Shown here: positions 1 through 7,352 of the stretch, piece by piece | How positions within the stretch are numbered: position 1 is the first letter of the stretch | How the letters are laid out: each line of letters opens with the position of its first letter | Source: Acidobacteriota bacterium | GTDB taxonomy: Bacteria; Acidobacteriota; Terriglobia; UBA7540 | DNA length: 18,027 nt | Assembly (NCBI GenBank): GCA_021827245.1 | Contig: JAKAWN010000088.1 | Location: 577-18,603, forward strand | Direction: 5' to 3' | Translations under genes and position numbers: made by a program | Notes under the pieces: generated by a model | The model's input: only the letters and a program-made list of their open reading frames with translations | The model's database searches: none | What the model was told of the DNA's origin: nothing

Positions 1-120
1 GGGTCGCAGCGTGAACTGATGCGCGAGACAGGCCAAAAGAAGTGCCACCGTCAATCTTCGTATCTTGCGAATGCTTTTTCCGGTAAGATCACCTCTCTGG
101 GAACCAACTGTCGTTACTTA

Positions 121-242
121 GCAGGTTGCTGAAAAACGTGTAGCGGCGGCTTTATACCGCCATGCGCCGATTGAAAAGGCTGAAGTTATGGCGACCTAAA
201 GTCGCCGCTACGGCTCAGGAACCGGGTTTTTCAGCAACCTGT
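121..242 (+). repeat. MITE-like palindromic element, copy 1
   Basis: This 122-bp element is bounded by inverted ends: CAGGTTGCTGAAAAAC on the left and its reverse complement on the right. Inside are two short palindromic segments, around 146-161 and 190-206 (GGCGAC CTAAA GTCGCC), so the whole unit can fold into a long branched hairpin. It has no coding capacity. Copy 2 at 1784-1905 matches it in inverted orientation, with about seven mismatches counted by eye. Both ends are followed by TA (118-119 and 243-244), which could be a TA target duplication of the kind used by IS630/Tc1-type elements. That family assignment is only an inference. Confidence 0.85.
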
Positions 243-461
243 TAGGGAAGGAGCGCAGGAAAAGGTCAGCAGCACAGGCTTCATGCATCGCATTCGAAGA
301 TTTAGCAAAGAGCGCCTCTGCAACCTCTGACCCAGGACCATCGGCACTACGGCGCCCAAAGAGAAAGAGACATTCACAACAATAGAACTGGAGCGGCTTC
401 TCTGTGCCCTCTGTGTTAAGTTTCCACAGCCCCCGTCCAGAACGCCCGGGAAGCGCTGCTG

Positions 462-481
462 ATTACCTGAAACGTGGTAAT
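462..481. promoter_or_regulatory. Dyad, possible operator upstream of the OYE gene
   Basis: ATTACC and GGTAAT form a perfect 6-bp inverted repeat with an 8-nt spacer, about 65 nt before the OYE start. OYE-family genes are often controlled by local repressors (for example NemR with nemA), so this could be an operator. A 6-bp dyad can also arise by chance, and no regulator gene is adjacent. Confidence 0.25.
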
Positions 482-544
482 GCGGCTGCGCATCCAACGG
501 TCTTACACAAAAGTTGACCACAAAGTCAGTCGAGGAGGAAGAGA

Positions 545-1669
545 ATGGCCACACTATTTGACCCGCTTACCATTCGCAACGTGACATTTCGCAATCGAAT
601 CGCGGTTTCGCCCATGTGCCAGTATTCCAGCATCGACGGCTACGCAACCGACTGGCACCTGGTACATCTCGGTAGCCGCGCGGTGGGCGGAGCCGCACTC
701 GTGATGACCGAGGCCACCGCAGTCCTGCCCGAAGGCCGGATCAGCCCGCAGGACCTCGGCATTTGGGACGACGGCCACGTTGATATGCTGTCCCGGATCG
801 TCGACTTCATCCACGGCCAGGGAGCTTTGGCAGGGATACAGTTGGCGCACGCCGGCCGCAAAGCCAGTACCTACGCGCCTTGGAGAGGCCACAACGCCGT
901 TCCGGAAAGCGAGGGCGGCTGGCAAGTGTTTGGTCCCAGTTCGGACCCCTTCAGTGAGGATTATCCCAAGCCGCAGCCGCTGACATTGGAAGGCATCCGC
1001 TCCGTCGCGGAAGCCTTTGCGCAAGGCGCACGCCGCGCCCGGGAAGCACGGTTCGATGTCATCGAGATCCACGGCGCCCACGGCTACCTGATCCACGAAT
1101 TCCTCTCCCCATTCAGCAACCATCGCCAGGACGAATACGGCGGCTCATTTGAAAACCGCGCGCGGCTGGCTCGCAAGGTGGTTAAAGCGGTGCGGGAGGT
1201 CTGGCCTGAACATTTGCCGCTCTTCCTGAGAATCTCTGCGACCGATTGGGAGGAAGGCGGATGGGACCCGGCCCAGTCCGTTGAACTTGCCCGGCAGGTA
1301 AAAGACCTTGGCATTGATCTGGTGGATTGCTCTTCCGGCGGCAACCTTCCGAATGCTCAGATCCCTGCCGGTCCCGGCTTCCAGACGCGCTTTGCGGAAC
1401 GCATCCGTCGTGAAGCGAACATCCTCACCGGGAGCGTCGGATTCATCACGGCTCCTACACAGGCAGACCACATCATTCGCAGCGGCCAGGCAGACATGGT
1501 GCTCCTTGCGCGAGAAATGCTTCGCGATCCTTACTGGCCTCTGCGAGCCGCGCGGGAACTGGGCTACCCCACCACCTGGCCCGTCCAATATCTGCGCGCC
1601 GCTCCGCCGGGGTCCGCGCCACGTCAGCCGGTCGAGGCGCCCAAAAGCAAGAGCCACCTCCGCTCGTGA
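545..1669 (+). CDS. namA: NADH:flavin oxidoreductase, Old Yellow Enzyme family (YqjM/NamA-like)
   Basis: This is a 374-residue FMN-dependent ene-reductase, a cytosolic TIM barrel that reduces activated C=C bonds of enals, enones, maleimides or nitro compounds using NAD(P)H. The protein opens directly with the barrel (FDPLTIRNVTFRNRI). It carries the YqjM-type SPMCQYS motif with Cys25 and Tyr27, the residues that tune FMN and bind substrate in this subclass. HGAHGYL (His176 and His179) provides the substrate-anchoring histidines, and HAGRKAS and the C-terminal MVLLAREMLRDP segment are also family features. Length is normal, with a short basic tail. The ATG follows a strong GAGGAGGAAGAG ribosome binding site. 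The gene stands alone between two inverted MITE copies. The family is certain; the physiological substrate is unknown. Confidence 0.95.
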   Translation: MATLFDPLTIRNVTFRNRIAVSPMCQYSSIDGYATDWHLVHLGSRAVGGAALVMTEATAVLPEGRISPQDLGIWDDGHVDMLSRIVDFIHGQGALAGIQLAHAGRKASTYAPWRGHNAVPESEGGWQVFGPSSDPFSEDYPKPQPLTLEGIRSVAEAFAQGARRAREARFDVIEIHGAHGYLIHEFLSPFSNHRQDEYGGSFENRARLARKVVKAVREVWPEHLPLFLRISATDWEEGGWDPAQSVELARQVKDLGIDLVDCSSGGNLPNAQIPAGPGFQTRFAERIRREANILTGSVGFITAPTQADHIIRSGQADMVLLAREMLRDPYWPLRAARELGYPTTWPVQYLRAAPPGSAPRQPVEAPKSKSHLRS

Positions 1670-1783
1670 CCGCAATAATCTATCGAGAATCGATGCCTTG
1701 ATCTTGAAGCGTGGATTCGACGCTAACCGGAAGACTTGCTGCCCAACATTTCGCTTCCTACTGGTCGTGATTGTCATGCCCTG

Positions 1784-1905
1784 GCAGGTTGCTGAAAAAC
1801 CCAGTGCCTGAGCCGTAGCGGCGACTTTAGGTCGCCATAACTTCAGCCTTTCCAATCGGTGTACGGCGGCATAAAGCCGCCGCTACACGTTTTTCAGCAA
1901 CCTGC
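1784..1905 (-). repeat. MITE-like palindromic element, copy 2 (inverted)
   Basis: This is the inverted copy of the 121-242 element. Its terminal repeats extend outward to a perfect 20-bp pair (1781-1800 with 1889-1908, beginning CTGGCAGG). Read on the minus strand it contains the two internal palindromes GGCGGC TTTAT GCCGCC and GGCGAC CTAAA GTCGCC. It ends about 50 bp from the 3' end of the beta-propeller gene. It could act as a transcription barrier between the convergent OYE and propeller genes, but that role is inferred. Confidence 0.85.
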
Positions 1906-1958
1906 CAGCGCGAAATGTCTTTTACCATTGCATTCACTCAGCGTGACGAAGCAACCAA

Positions 1959-3536
1959 CTATTTTGCCGGCAATCCAAAGCAATAGAGGTTTGAACCATG
2001 GTCTACAACGTACACGCGGCCATCGTCGATGGCCAAGCCGCTGAAGTGGGTCCAACTCCCGATATCGCTGCCGCTATCATAGAGCGTCTTGCCGGTCATT
2101 GCGTCAAGTGCGTACAGGACAGCGTGGTGCGTATCCTCAGTCCGCTGCTTATCACTGAGCAGCTTATGCTTTTGAAAGATCAAAGGTGAACCGGTTGTCT
2201 GCTGCGTATTTTCACCGGTTGACAACGCAAAGACCACGCCGCCAGCAATGGCGACAGGCTCGGGAACATCCAAGTCTCGCGAAATCCATGCTGGTTCCAG
2301 TGTCGGCTGTTTCGTTTTCGAGTCGATCACCACGCGGAACGCCATGACGCTCCCATGCGGAGCAGGGCCGTTTGTTATGGGAAACTTCGGAAGCTTCTTT
2401 GAGGGCGGACCCCACACTGGAACGTACAGCCAGGCTTCTCCCTTTGTATCCATCCACTCTGAAAGGCCGCCCCAGATGCCGTACTGTTCATAGTGCAGAT
2501 CATCATTCCCGAGCCGCTGGCGATAGAGTGGAGTCTGGTGGTCCTTCTCGCCCAGCGAGTCGGCATTGAGCAGGTAAAGAACACCCTCTTTTCCACCGCC
2601 CGCCACAAGGTTAAACTTCCGGTATGGAAACCAGACCACGCTCGATCCTCCGATGTCCAGGTCATATCGCGTCAGTTCCCGATAGTTTAGCGGCGAGTAG
2701 TAGTCGAGCACCCTCAGCGACCGGGGCGAGACTTTAATGATGCTGCTGCCATAGTCACCCCTGGAAGGATCGAAAGCTCCGTCACCCGTGGCGGCATAGA
2801 TTTGCCCGTTCCCTCCGATGGTCACTCCCCCGCGCCCCCAGATGCCCGCACCGTAGCCGTGTTCAACGATCAGGTCGCGAATCACCGGACATTGCGGGTG
2901 GCGAATGTCCGCCGAGTAAATCCCGGAGGGCGCGCCGCCGCAGCCCTGCGAAATTGAGGTGTAGAGAATTCCGTGCCAGAGATTCAGGCTCCAGTCCTTG
3001 GAAAAAGGCGGGACAAACTCGATGGGTCCGAGTTTGGTCTTCCCTGTGCCCAAATCCAGGCCATAAAGAGCTCCGTCAGCGGAAATCACATACAGCAGCC
3101 CTCGGCGAACATCAATGGTGGGTGTGGCATTCAGGTTATTCGGGCAGAGCCACATGCCGGCGTCCTTGGGAAGTACCTGCACGGGAATCTGCCGGCTCCA
3201 GAGAATTTTTCCTGTGGCGGCGTCAATCGCGTTTACGTCGTTCGAGCTGCCTGCCACATAGACAACACTCTGCGCACCCATCGGGGTGTCGACATCATTT
3301 GCTACCACCGGGGCCGTCAACGCCGTTAAGGATTTCGGCTTGTTCCCCTTAATATTAACTTTCCAAAGCAACTTCAAATGGGATACGTCTTTGGCGTTGA
3401 GTTTGGTTTCGGCCGGCGCCCATCCGTCACGCTGCGGATCATGCCCGAAGGTCGGCCAATCACCGGCCATCAGCGCCACACAAGCGCCCAGCATCAGGAT
3501 AAAAGCGCAAAACAGAACAAGCCTTTTATGAATCAT
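1959..3536 (-). CDS. Secreted PQQ-type beta-propeller protein
   Basis: This 525-residue exported protein consists of repeated PQQ/quinoprotein-type propeller blades. It starts at the ATG at 3536, behind an AGGGGG ribosome binding site; an upstream in-frame start at 3605 would add 23 residues before the signal peptide and is less likely. Residues 1-24 form a signal peptide. LGAC at 16-19 fits a lipobox, but ALMA followed by GDW also fits signal peptidase I, so anchoring is unresolved. The mature protein begins WPTFGHDPQRDGW, typical of the family. Blade motifs include VNAIDAATGKILW, LYGLDLGTGK and VLYALDAMTGKTLYDSG. The overall form is like an alcohol-dehydrogenase-type quinoprotein, but I did not find an obvious PQQ-binding vicinal cysteine pair, so enzymatic activity is uncertain. 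It runs toward the OYE gene and shares a short MITE-containing gap with it. Confidence 0.88.
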   Translation of the reverse strand: MIHKRLVLFCAFILMLGACVALMAGDWPTFGHDPQRDGWAPAETKLNAKDVSHLKLLWKVNIKGNKPKSLTALTAPVVANDVDTPMGAQSVVYVAGSSNDVNAIDAATGKILWSRQIPVQVLPKDAGMWLCPNNLNATPTIDVRRGLLYVISADGALYGLDLGTGKTKLGPIEFVPPFSKDWSLNLWHGILYTSISQGCGGAPSGIYSADIRHPQCPVIRDLIVEHGYGAGIWGRGGVTIGGNGQIYAATGDGAFDPSRGDYGSSIIKVSPRSLRVLDYYSPLNYRELTRYDLDIGGSSVVWFPYRKFNLVAGGGKEGVLYLLNADSLGEKDHQTPLYRQRLGNDDLHYEQYGIWGGLSEWMDTKGEAWLYVPVWGPPSKKLPKFPITNGPAPHGSVMAFRVVIDSKTKQPTLEPAWISRDLDVPEPVAIAGGVVFALSTGENTQQTTGSPLIFQKHKLLSDKQRTEDTHHAVLYALDAMTGKTLYDSGSDIGSWTHFSGLAIDDGRVYVVDHGSNLYCFGLPAK

Positions 3537-3955
3537 TCTCTTGCCCCCTGCCCCAATTTGCCCGTACCGAATCGGCCACCAGATTGGAATTTCACCAACC
3601 CGCACGGGAGTGCAATCCTATCCGACAACGGCTTTGCCTGCAACCTCGCGGTGGCGGAAGTTGGTAGCCGCGACACTGGTTTTCGTGTTGCGGGTTTCTT
3701 CTGTAAAAACACCCCATCATGCTTTCAAGCGCTTTTCTCCGCACGAAGCAGCCGATTTTGCTGATTTTGCTTGACTTTTATGGGCTAGTATGGTAGCCTT
3801 GCTTCTTGCCTCAAGGCGGCGCAGGCTGCTGGAAGGCTACGGGTGAAGGGTGACGAATTTCGCCGAAAATCGGACCGGAAAGTGGTCGCGCTATTGCCGG
3901 CAGACAGCCATCTTCCGCCTATGCGCCTTCGTGGTGACTCAGTTCGTTTCCTATT

Positions 3956-4020
3956 TTGTGGCGCGGCCATCCTGGCCGTGTGTTTGGAGCGCAACACGGG
4001 CGAGGCCGCCCGTGCCACAA
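3956..4020. repeat. REP-like palindromic element with two internal hairpins
   Basis: Terminal inverted repeats TTGTGGC (3956-3962) and GCCACAA (4014-4020) enclose two further perfect hairpins. These are CGGCCA TCC TGGCCG (3964-3978) and ACGGGCG AGGC CGCCCGT (3996-4013). The unit can fold as a three-way branched structure. This composition suits a dispersed REP or BIME-like intergenic repeat. Only one copy is present in the window, so its repetitive nature is inferred. Confidence 0.6.
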
Positions 4021-4089
4021 GAGAAATTCAGTCACTACCTGCGCCCTGAAGAGTGAAACAAATGGGACAAAAAATATCTATTTTTGCAG

Positions 4090-4256
4090 AACGAACCGGA
4101 GAAGTTATTGAAAACAAAGGATCGTGGTGCAAAAACGAACCGGAACGAACCTAAAAACGAAGCGGAGAAGTTGTTGAAAACATTAGAGTGCATAAAAAAC
4201 GAACCGGAACGAACCGAAAAACGAACCTACCGATCTTGTTGAAAATAAAAGACCGT
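4090..4256. repeat. A-rich tandem repeat, unit about 64-66 bp, roughly 2.6 copies
   Basis: ACGAACCGGAACGAACC begins at 4135 and again at 4199. TTGTTGAAAA begins at 4171 and 4236, with TTATTGAAAA at 4105. ACGAACCGGAGAAG at 4091 is matched by ACGAAGCGGAGAAG at 4157. The spacing is therefore 64-66 bp, and the copies have diverged. The unit is much more A-rich than the flanking DNA and has no spacer/repeat alternation as in CRISPR. It sits about 170 bp upstream of ruvC. Confidence 0.75.
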
Positions 4257-4407
4257 GAAAAAAACCGTGCTTCAGCCTGCCGCGATAAAACAGCTTCCCT
4301 TATGGATTCAGACCTGGACCTCCCTATCCCTGACAACCCGCAATCTTCACCAACCGCAGCCTGGGCAGCCTCGCCGACATTCCGCTTTCTGGCTCGGGCG
4401 TCCGTGC

Positions 4408-4413
4408 TACAAT
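4408..4413 (+). promoter_or_regulatory. Extended -10 element for ruvC, possible leaderless start
   Basis: TGCTACAAT (4405-4413) fits the TGn extended -10 followed by a TATAAT-like hexamer with one mismatch. The predicted transcription start would fall at about 4420-4422, on or next to the ruvC ATG, and I see no Shine-Dalgarno before that ATG. The -35 region (around 4386) is poor, as is usual for extended -10 promoters. Confidence 0.45.
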
Positions 4414-4421
4414 TGCCTCGC

Positions 4422-4988
4422 ATGGCAGCAAGCTCAGCCAATCCAATCCGAGTGATGGGCATTGACCCAGGCTTGAATATCACCGGTTATGGCATCATCG
4501 AACGCCGGAGGCAAGGAACTTCCCTCGTCGAGGCGGGAGTGATTCGTCTGCCGCGGGCCCAGGGGAACAACCTGCCCATTCGCCTGGAATCACTCTTTAA
4601 GGGCATCCGGGAAGTTGTCGAGGAATTCCGGCCGGAGGTTGTTTGTCTTGAGGAGGTTTACAGCCACGCCGACTACCCGCAGACCGCCGTCCTGATGGGT
4701 CACGCCCGTGGTGTGATTTGCCTTGCCGCCAGGCTAGCCCGCGTTCCAGTATTTCCAATGCCGGCCAAGCGGATCAAGCAATCGGTCACCGGCAACGGGA
4801 ATGCCTCAAAACTCCAGGTACAGCGGGCAGTGCAACAGCAGTTCTCGCTGGGAATTGCACCACAACCTCCGGACGTTGCCGACGCGCTTGCAGTGGCCTT
4901 ATGCTATCTCAATACGCTTCGGGTTCCTGCCAACGGAATCCGGCTCAGCGCCGGGAAGTTCAAGCAAGGCTCGAAGCCAATCCACTGA
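4422..4988 (+). CDS. ruvC: Crossover junction endodeoxyribonuclease RuvC
   Basis: RuvC resolves Holliday junctions by paired nicking while bound to the RuvAB complex. This version has 188 residues, slightly longer than usual because of about 10 extra N-terminal residues before the RVMGIDPG core. The acidic metal-binding residues of the RNase H-like fold are visible: Asp15 in GIDPG, Glu77 in CLEEVY, and Asp151 and Asp154 in PPDVADALAVA. The conserved KQSVTGNGNASKLQVQ stretch is also present. I chose the ATG at 4422 because it gives a complete first beta strand; the next ATG at 4455 would begin inside it. Frames upstream of 4422 have no family similarity. ruvA begins 38 nt after the stop, so ruvC, ruvA and ruvB form an operon. 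Confidence 0.95.
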   Translation: MAASSANPIRVMGIDPGLNITGYGIIERRRQGTSLVEAGVIRLPRAQGNNLPIRLESLFKGIREVVEEFRPEVVCLEEVYSHADYPQTAVLMGHARGVICLAARLARVPVFPMPAKRIKQSVTGNGNASKLQVQRAVQQQFSLGIAPQPPDVADALAVALCYLNTLRVPANGIRLSAGKFKQGSKPIH

Positions 4989-5014
4989 ACGGTCCTGGGG
5001 CAATAAGTTCAGTT

Positions 5015-5019
5015 AGGAG
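5015..5019 (+). promoter_or_regulatory. Ribosome binding site fixing the TTG start of ruvA
   Basis: AGGAG lies 7 nt before a TTG at 5027 that aligns with the normal first residue of RuvA. No ATG or GTG at that point would give a full N-terminal domain, so the site decides the start. Confidence 0.8.
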
Positions 5020-5026
5020 TAAGTTT

Positions 5027-5683
5027 TTGATCTCAGAAGTCACCGGCGAAGTCCTTTATGACCGCATTGCGCACAATTCCCTGCTCGTGCGCGTGAACTC
5101 ACTCTGCTATGAGGTCTATGTGCCCTCGGGAATCGCATCCCGGCTGCGTCAGGCGCCGGAGCGCGAACGGAAGAATCCGCTGACCCTATACACAATCTAT
5201 TACATCGACGGCGGACTTGCCGGGGGACATCTCACTCCTAAGCTCGTAGGATTTCTCGACCCGCTGGATCGCGAATTTTTCGAGACTTTCACCACCGTGC
5301 CGGGCGTCGGTTTCATGCGAGCTTTGAAATGCCTCACCCGGCCCCTCAATGAGATCGCGCTGGCCATCGAGCGCGGTGATACGGAACTGCTCAAAAAGCT
5401 GCCCTACATTGGGACCAAAACGGCAGAACGAATTGTAACGGACCTGCGAGGCAAAATGGCGAAATTTGCCTTGGCCCGCAGCGATCAGCCACTTGCGGTG
5501 GAAAGCGAGTCCTTCTCGGATCTGAAAATGGAAGCCATTCAGGTTCTCGAGCAACTTGAGTATTCACGAGCCGAAGCTCAGCGGATAGCGTCCGAAATTC
5601 TTTCGCGGCATAAGAACCTCAAATCGATTGATGAATTCCTGCGTAAGGTCTTCGAGCAACGGCAAGATGCAACAGGAAGTTGA
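5027..5683 (+). CDS. ruvA: Holliday junction branch migration protein RuvA
   Basis: RuvA is the junction-binding tetramer that loads the RuvB motor. This protein has 218 residues and starts at TTG. Domain I is an OB fold (ISEVTGEVLYDR through YEVYVPSG, residues 2-35). Domain II has two helix-hairpin-helix motifs, VPGVGFMRAL near 91-100 and LPYIGTKTAERIV near 125-137. The C-terminal domain III (about 165-218) has the three-helix pattern that contacts RuvB. The second HhH is canonical. The first is unusual, because GPK-A is replaced by GFMRA. There is also an insertion of about ten residues in the OB-fold/HhH junction (IDGGLAGGHLTPKLVGF). From memory, planctomycete RuvA proteins share this form, so it is probably a lineage variant and not a defect. 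Confidence 0.93.
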   Translation: MISEVTGEVLYDRIAHNSLLVRVNSLCYEVYVPSGIASRLRQAPERERKNPLTLYTIYYIDGGLAGGHLTPKLVGFLDPLDREFFETFTTVPGVGFMRALKCLTRPLNEIALAIERGDTELLKKLPYIGTKTAERIVTDLRGKMAKFALARSDQPLAVESESFSDLKMEAIQVLEQLEYSRAEAQRIASEILSRHKNLKSIDEFLRKVFEQRQDATGS

Positions 5684-5716
5684 AAGTATCGGCAAGATCA
5701 GCAACACTTTTGAGAT

Positions 5717-6745
5717 ATGTCCAGAGTCCGATTAGTATCGCCTGATTTAATCTCGCAGGACGAGGAGAAATTCAATCAGACTCTGCGCCCGCCCTCGCTG
5801 GAGCAGTATGTGGGGCAGCGCAGGATCGTTGAAAAGCTCTCCATCGCGCTGCAGGCCTCACGGCAACGATCTGAGCCCGCGGAGCACACACTCCTGTATG
5901 GGCCGCCCGGGCTGGGAAAGACGACACTGGCACACATTATCGCAAACGTCATGGGCTCCAAGATTGTCACCACTTCCGGCCCGGCCCTCGAGCGAACCGG
6001 TGATCTGATGGGGATTCTCACGAACCTTGGCGAAGGTGACATCCTGTTTATCGATGAGATCCACCGGCTTCCAGCGAACATCGAAGAGTTCCTTTATCCG
6101 GCGATGGAAGACTTTAAAGTTGATTTTGTGGTTGACAAGGGAATGTTTGCCAAGACCATCAACGTCCCGCTCAAGAAGTTTACGTTGGTCGGCGCCACGA
6201 CAAGGGCCGGGAGTCTTTCGGCCCCCTTGCGGAACCGGTTCGGCCTCTTCTTTCACCTGGAGTTTTATCCGGTCGAGGACCTGAAACAGATTATCCTGCG
6301 CTCCGGCCAGATCCTGGATGTTCCCATCGACGATGCCGGCGCCGCAGAAATAGCTCAGCGCTCCCGAGGCACGCCACGCATCGCTAACCGGCTCCTCCGG
6401 CGCGTCCGGGACTATGTCGACGTCAAGGCGGACGGAAAGATCACGCCCGAACTGGCACGCCAGGCTTTGCAACTGGAGGGCGTGGATGAGCAGGGACTGG
6501 ATGAGCTCGACCGAAGTTTTCTATCAACCATTATTCGCATTTACAACGGAGGGCCGGTCGGCGTGGAAGCTATTTCTGCAACCCTCAACGAAGAGGTGGA
6601 CACTCTTGTCGACATGGTCGAGCCTTACCTTCTCCAGTTGGGCTTCGTCAGCCGCACCAAGAGTGGACGAATGGCCAGTGAGTTGGCGTACAAACATCTC
6701 AAAATGGCTGCGCCCGGCAGGGCTCCAAGCCTGTTTGAAAATTAG
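5717..6745 (+). CDS. ruvB: Holliday junction branch migration helicase RuvB
   Basis: RuvB is the hexameric AAA+ motor that pulls DNA through the RuvA-bound junction. It has 342 residues, a normal length. The Walker A motif GPPGLGKT is at 62-69 and Walker B LFIDEIH is at 110-116. Sensor 1 lies in the GATTRAG stretch, followed by APLRNRFG, which carries the arginine-finger region. The C-terminal winged helix contains IYNGGPVGVEA and the basic segment FVSRTKSGRMAS. It begins 33 nt after ruvA with only a weak ribosome binding site, which fits translation within the ruvCAB operon. Confidence 0.98.
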   Translation: MSRVRLVSPDLISQDEEKFNQTLRPPSLEQYVGQRRIVEKLSIALQASRQRSEPAEHTLLYGPPGLGKTTLAHIIANVMGSKIVTTSGPALERTGDLMGILTNLGEGDILFIDEIHRLPANIEEFLYPAMEDFKVDFVVDKGMFAKTINVPLKKFTLVGATTRAGSLSAPLRNRFGLFFHLEFYPVEDLKQIILRSGQILDVPIDDAGAAEIAQRSRGTPRIANRLLRRVRDYVDVKADGKITPELARQALQLEGVDEQGLDELDRSFLSTIIRIYNGGPVGVEAISATLNEEVDTLVDMVEPYLLQLGFVSRTKSGRMASELAYKHLKMAAPGRAPSLFEN

Positions 6746-6777
6746 GGCAACACAGGTCGCAGTCTGAATTGCAACTC

Positions 6778-7284
6778 ATGAAGCGCGTCTTTCTTTCCCT
6801 GGGATCAAATCTCGGTGACAGGTATCGAAACATCAGAGGAGCACTCGAACAACTCGCTGCGGAAGGCATTGAAGTGCGGCGGGTTTCCTCCTTTTACCGC
6901 ACCGAACCGGTCGAGTTCCGGCAGCAACCATGGTTCGTGAACTGCGTGGCCGAAGTTGCAACGGATCTGCTTCCGCTCCAACTGCTGAAAACACTGCAAA
7001 GAATCGAGCGCGACCTCGGCCGGCGGCATATCATCGACAAAGGGCCGCGCAAGATTGACATCGACATCCTGCTCTATGAGAATGCGGTTATTCGCTCTGC
7101 GGCTTTGAACATTCCTCATGTGAGCATGGCTGAACGGAGATTTGTTCTGGTCCCGTTGCGCGAACTTGAAGCCAGCCTCCGGCATCCCGTGACCGAACGA
7201 ACGGTCGTTGAAATGTTGAGCAAAACGTCTGACAGCAGCCTGGTTATTCGCATTAAGCCGCCTGACGAGCCCGCTGGCCAGTAG
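6778..7284 (+). CDS. folK: 2-amino-4-hydroxy-6-hydroxymethyldihydropteridine pyrophosphokinase
   Basis: HPPK transfers pyrophosphate from ATP to 6-hydroxymethyl-7,8-dihydropterin, the step before dihydropteroate synthase in folate synthesis. The protein has 168 residues. Signature segments are LSLGSNLGDR at the start, SSFYRTEPVEF, LQRIERDLGRR, and GPRKIDIDILLYE, which holds the catalytic metal-binding Asp pair. IPHVSMAERRFVLVPL follows. I chose the ATG at 6778, which begins the first beta strand; an in-frame TTG at 6769 would add three residues. It lies 32 nt after ruvB and may be read from the same transcript. Confidence 0.96.
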   Translation: MKRVFLSLGSNLGDRYRNIRGALEQLAAEGIEVRRVSSFYRTEPVEFRQQPWFVNCVAEVATDLLPLQLLKTLQRIERDLGRRHIIDKGPRKIDIDILLYENAVIRSAALNIPHVSMAERRFVLVPLRELEASLRHPVTERTVVEMLSKTSDSSLVIRIKPPDEPAGQ

Positions 7285-7317
7285 CAAGATTCGGCTATGG
7301 CCGACTTTGCGGTGGCC

Positions 7318-7346
7318 TTGAGCGGCAGGGCTCAATTTTCTAGAAT
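7318..7346 (+). promoter_or_regulatory. Sigma-70-type promoter for the deoxynucleoside kinase gene
   Basis: TTGAGC (7318-7323), a 17-nt spacer and TAGAAT (7341-7346) match the consensus at 4 of 6 and 5 of 6 positions. The predicted transcription start at about 7353 is where an inverted repeat begins. Confidence 0.5.
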
Positions 7347-7352
7347 CCGGTA

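Larger units (their letters stand above)
1..544. other. Intergenic region upstream of the OYE gene
   Basis: I see no convincing gene here. Positions 121-242 are a MITE-like palindromic element listed separately. Positions 1-120 have no supported coding sequence; a short minus-strand frame leaving the left edge looks like a signal peptide but lacks a normal start. Positions 243-544 form the leader of the OYE gene, with a dyad at 462-481 and a strong Shine-Dalgarno just before position 545. Confidence 0.6.
3537..4421. other. Long intergenic region with repeats, upstream of ruvC
   Basis: No gene is supported here. Short open frames occur on both strands, but they have no recognisable product and several are read through the repeats. 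The region contains a promoter-like pair at 3771-3799 (TTGACT, 17 nt, then an extended -10 TGGTAGCCT). It also contains a palindromic repeat at 3956-4020 and an A-rich tandem repeat at 4090-4256. The ruvC promoter lies at its right end. The isolated promoter-like pair could drive a non-coding RNA or a long ruvC leader; nothing confirms either. Confidence 0.5.

Noticed and set aside
1..72. Minus-strand frame leaving the left edge that reads IRKIRRLTVALLLACLAH, like a signal peptide.
   Set aside because: Its natural start would be ATT, with only weak ribosome binding sites for that or for the internal TTG/GTG. Too little sequence is present.
3843..4049. A 68-codon open frame on the plus strand.
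   Set aside because: Part of it is a translation of the palindromic repeat at 3956-4020, and it has no recognisable domain.
4090..4256. Tandem repeat considered as a CRISPR array.
   Set aside because: The repeats are adjacent and diverged with no unique spacers, and no cas genes are present.
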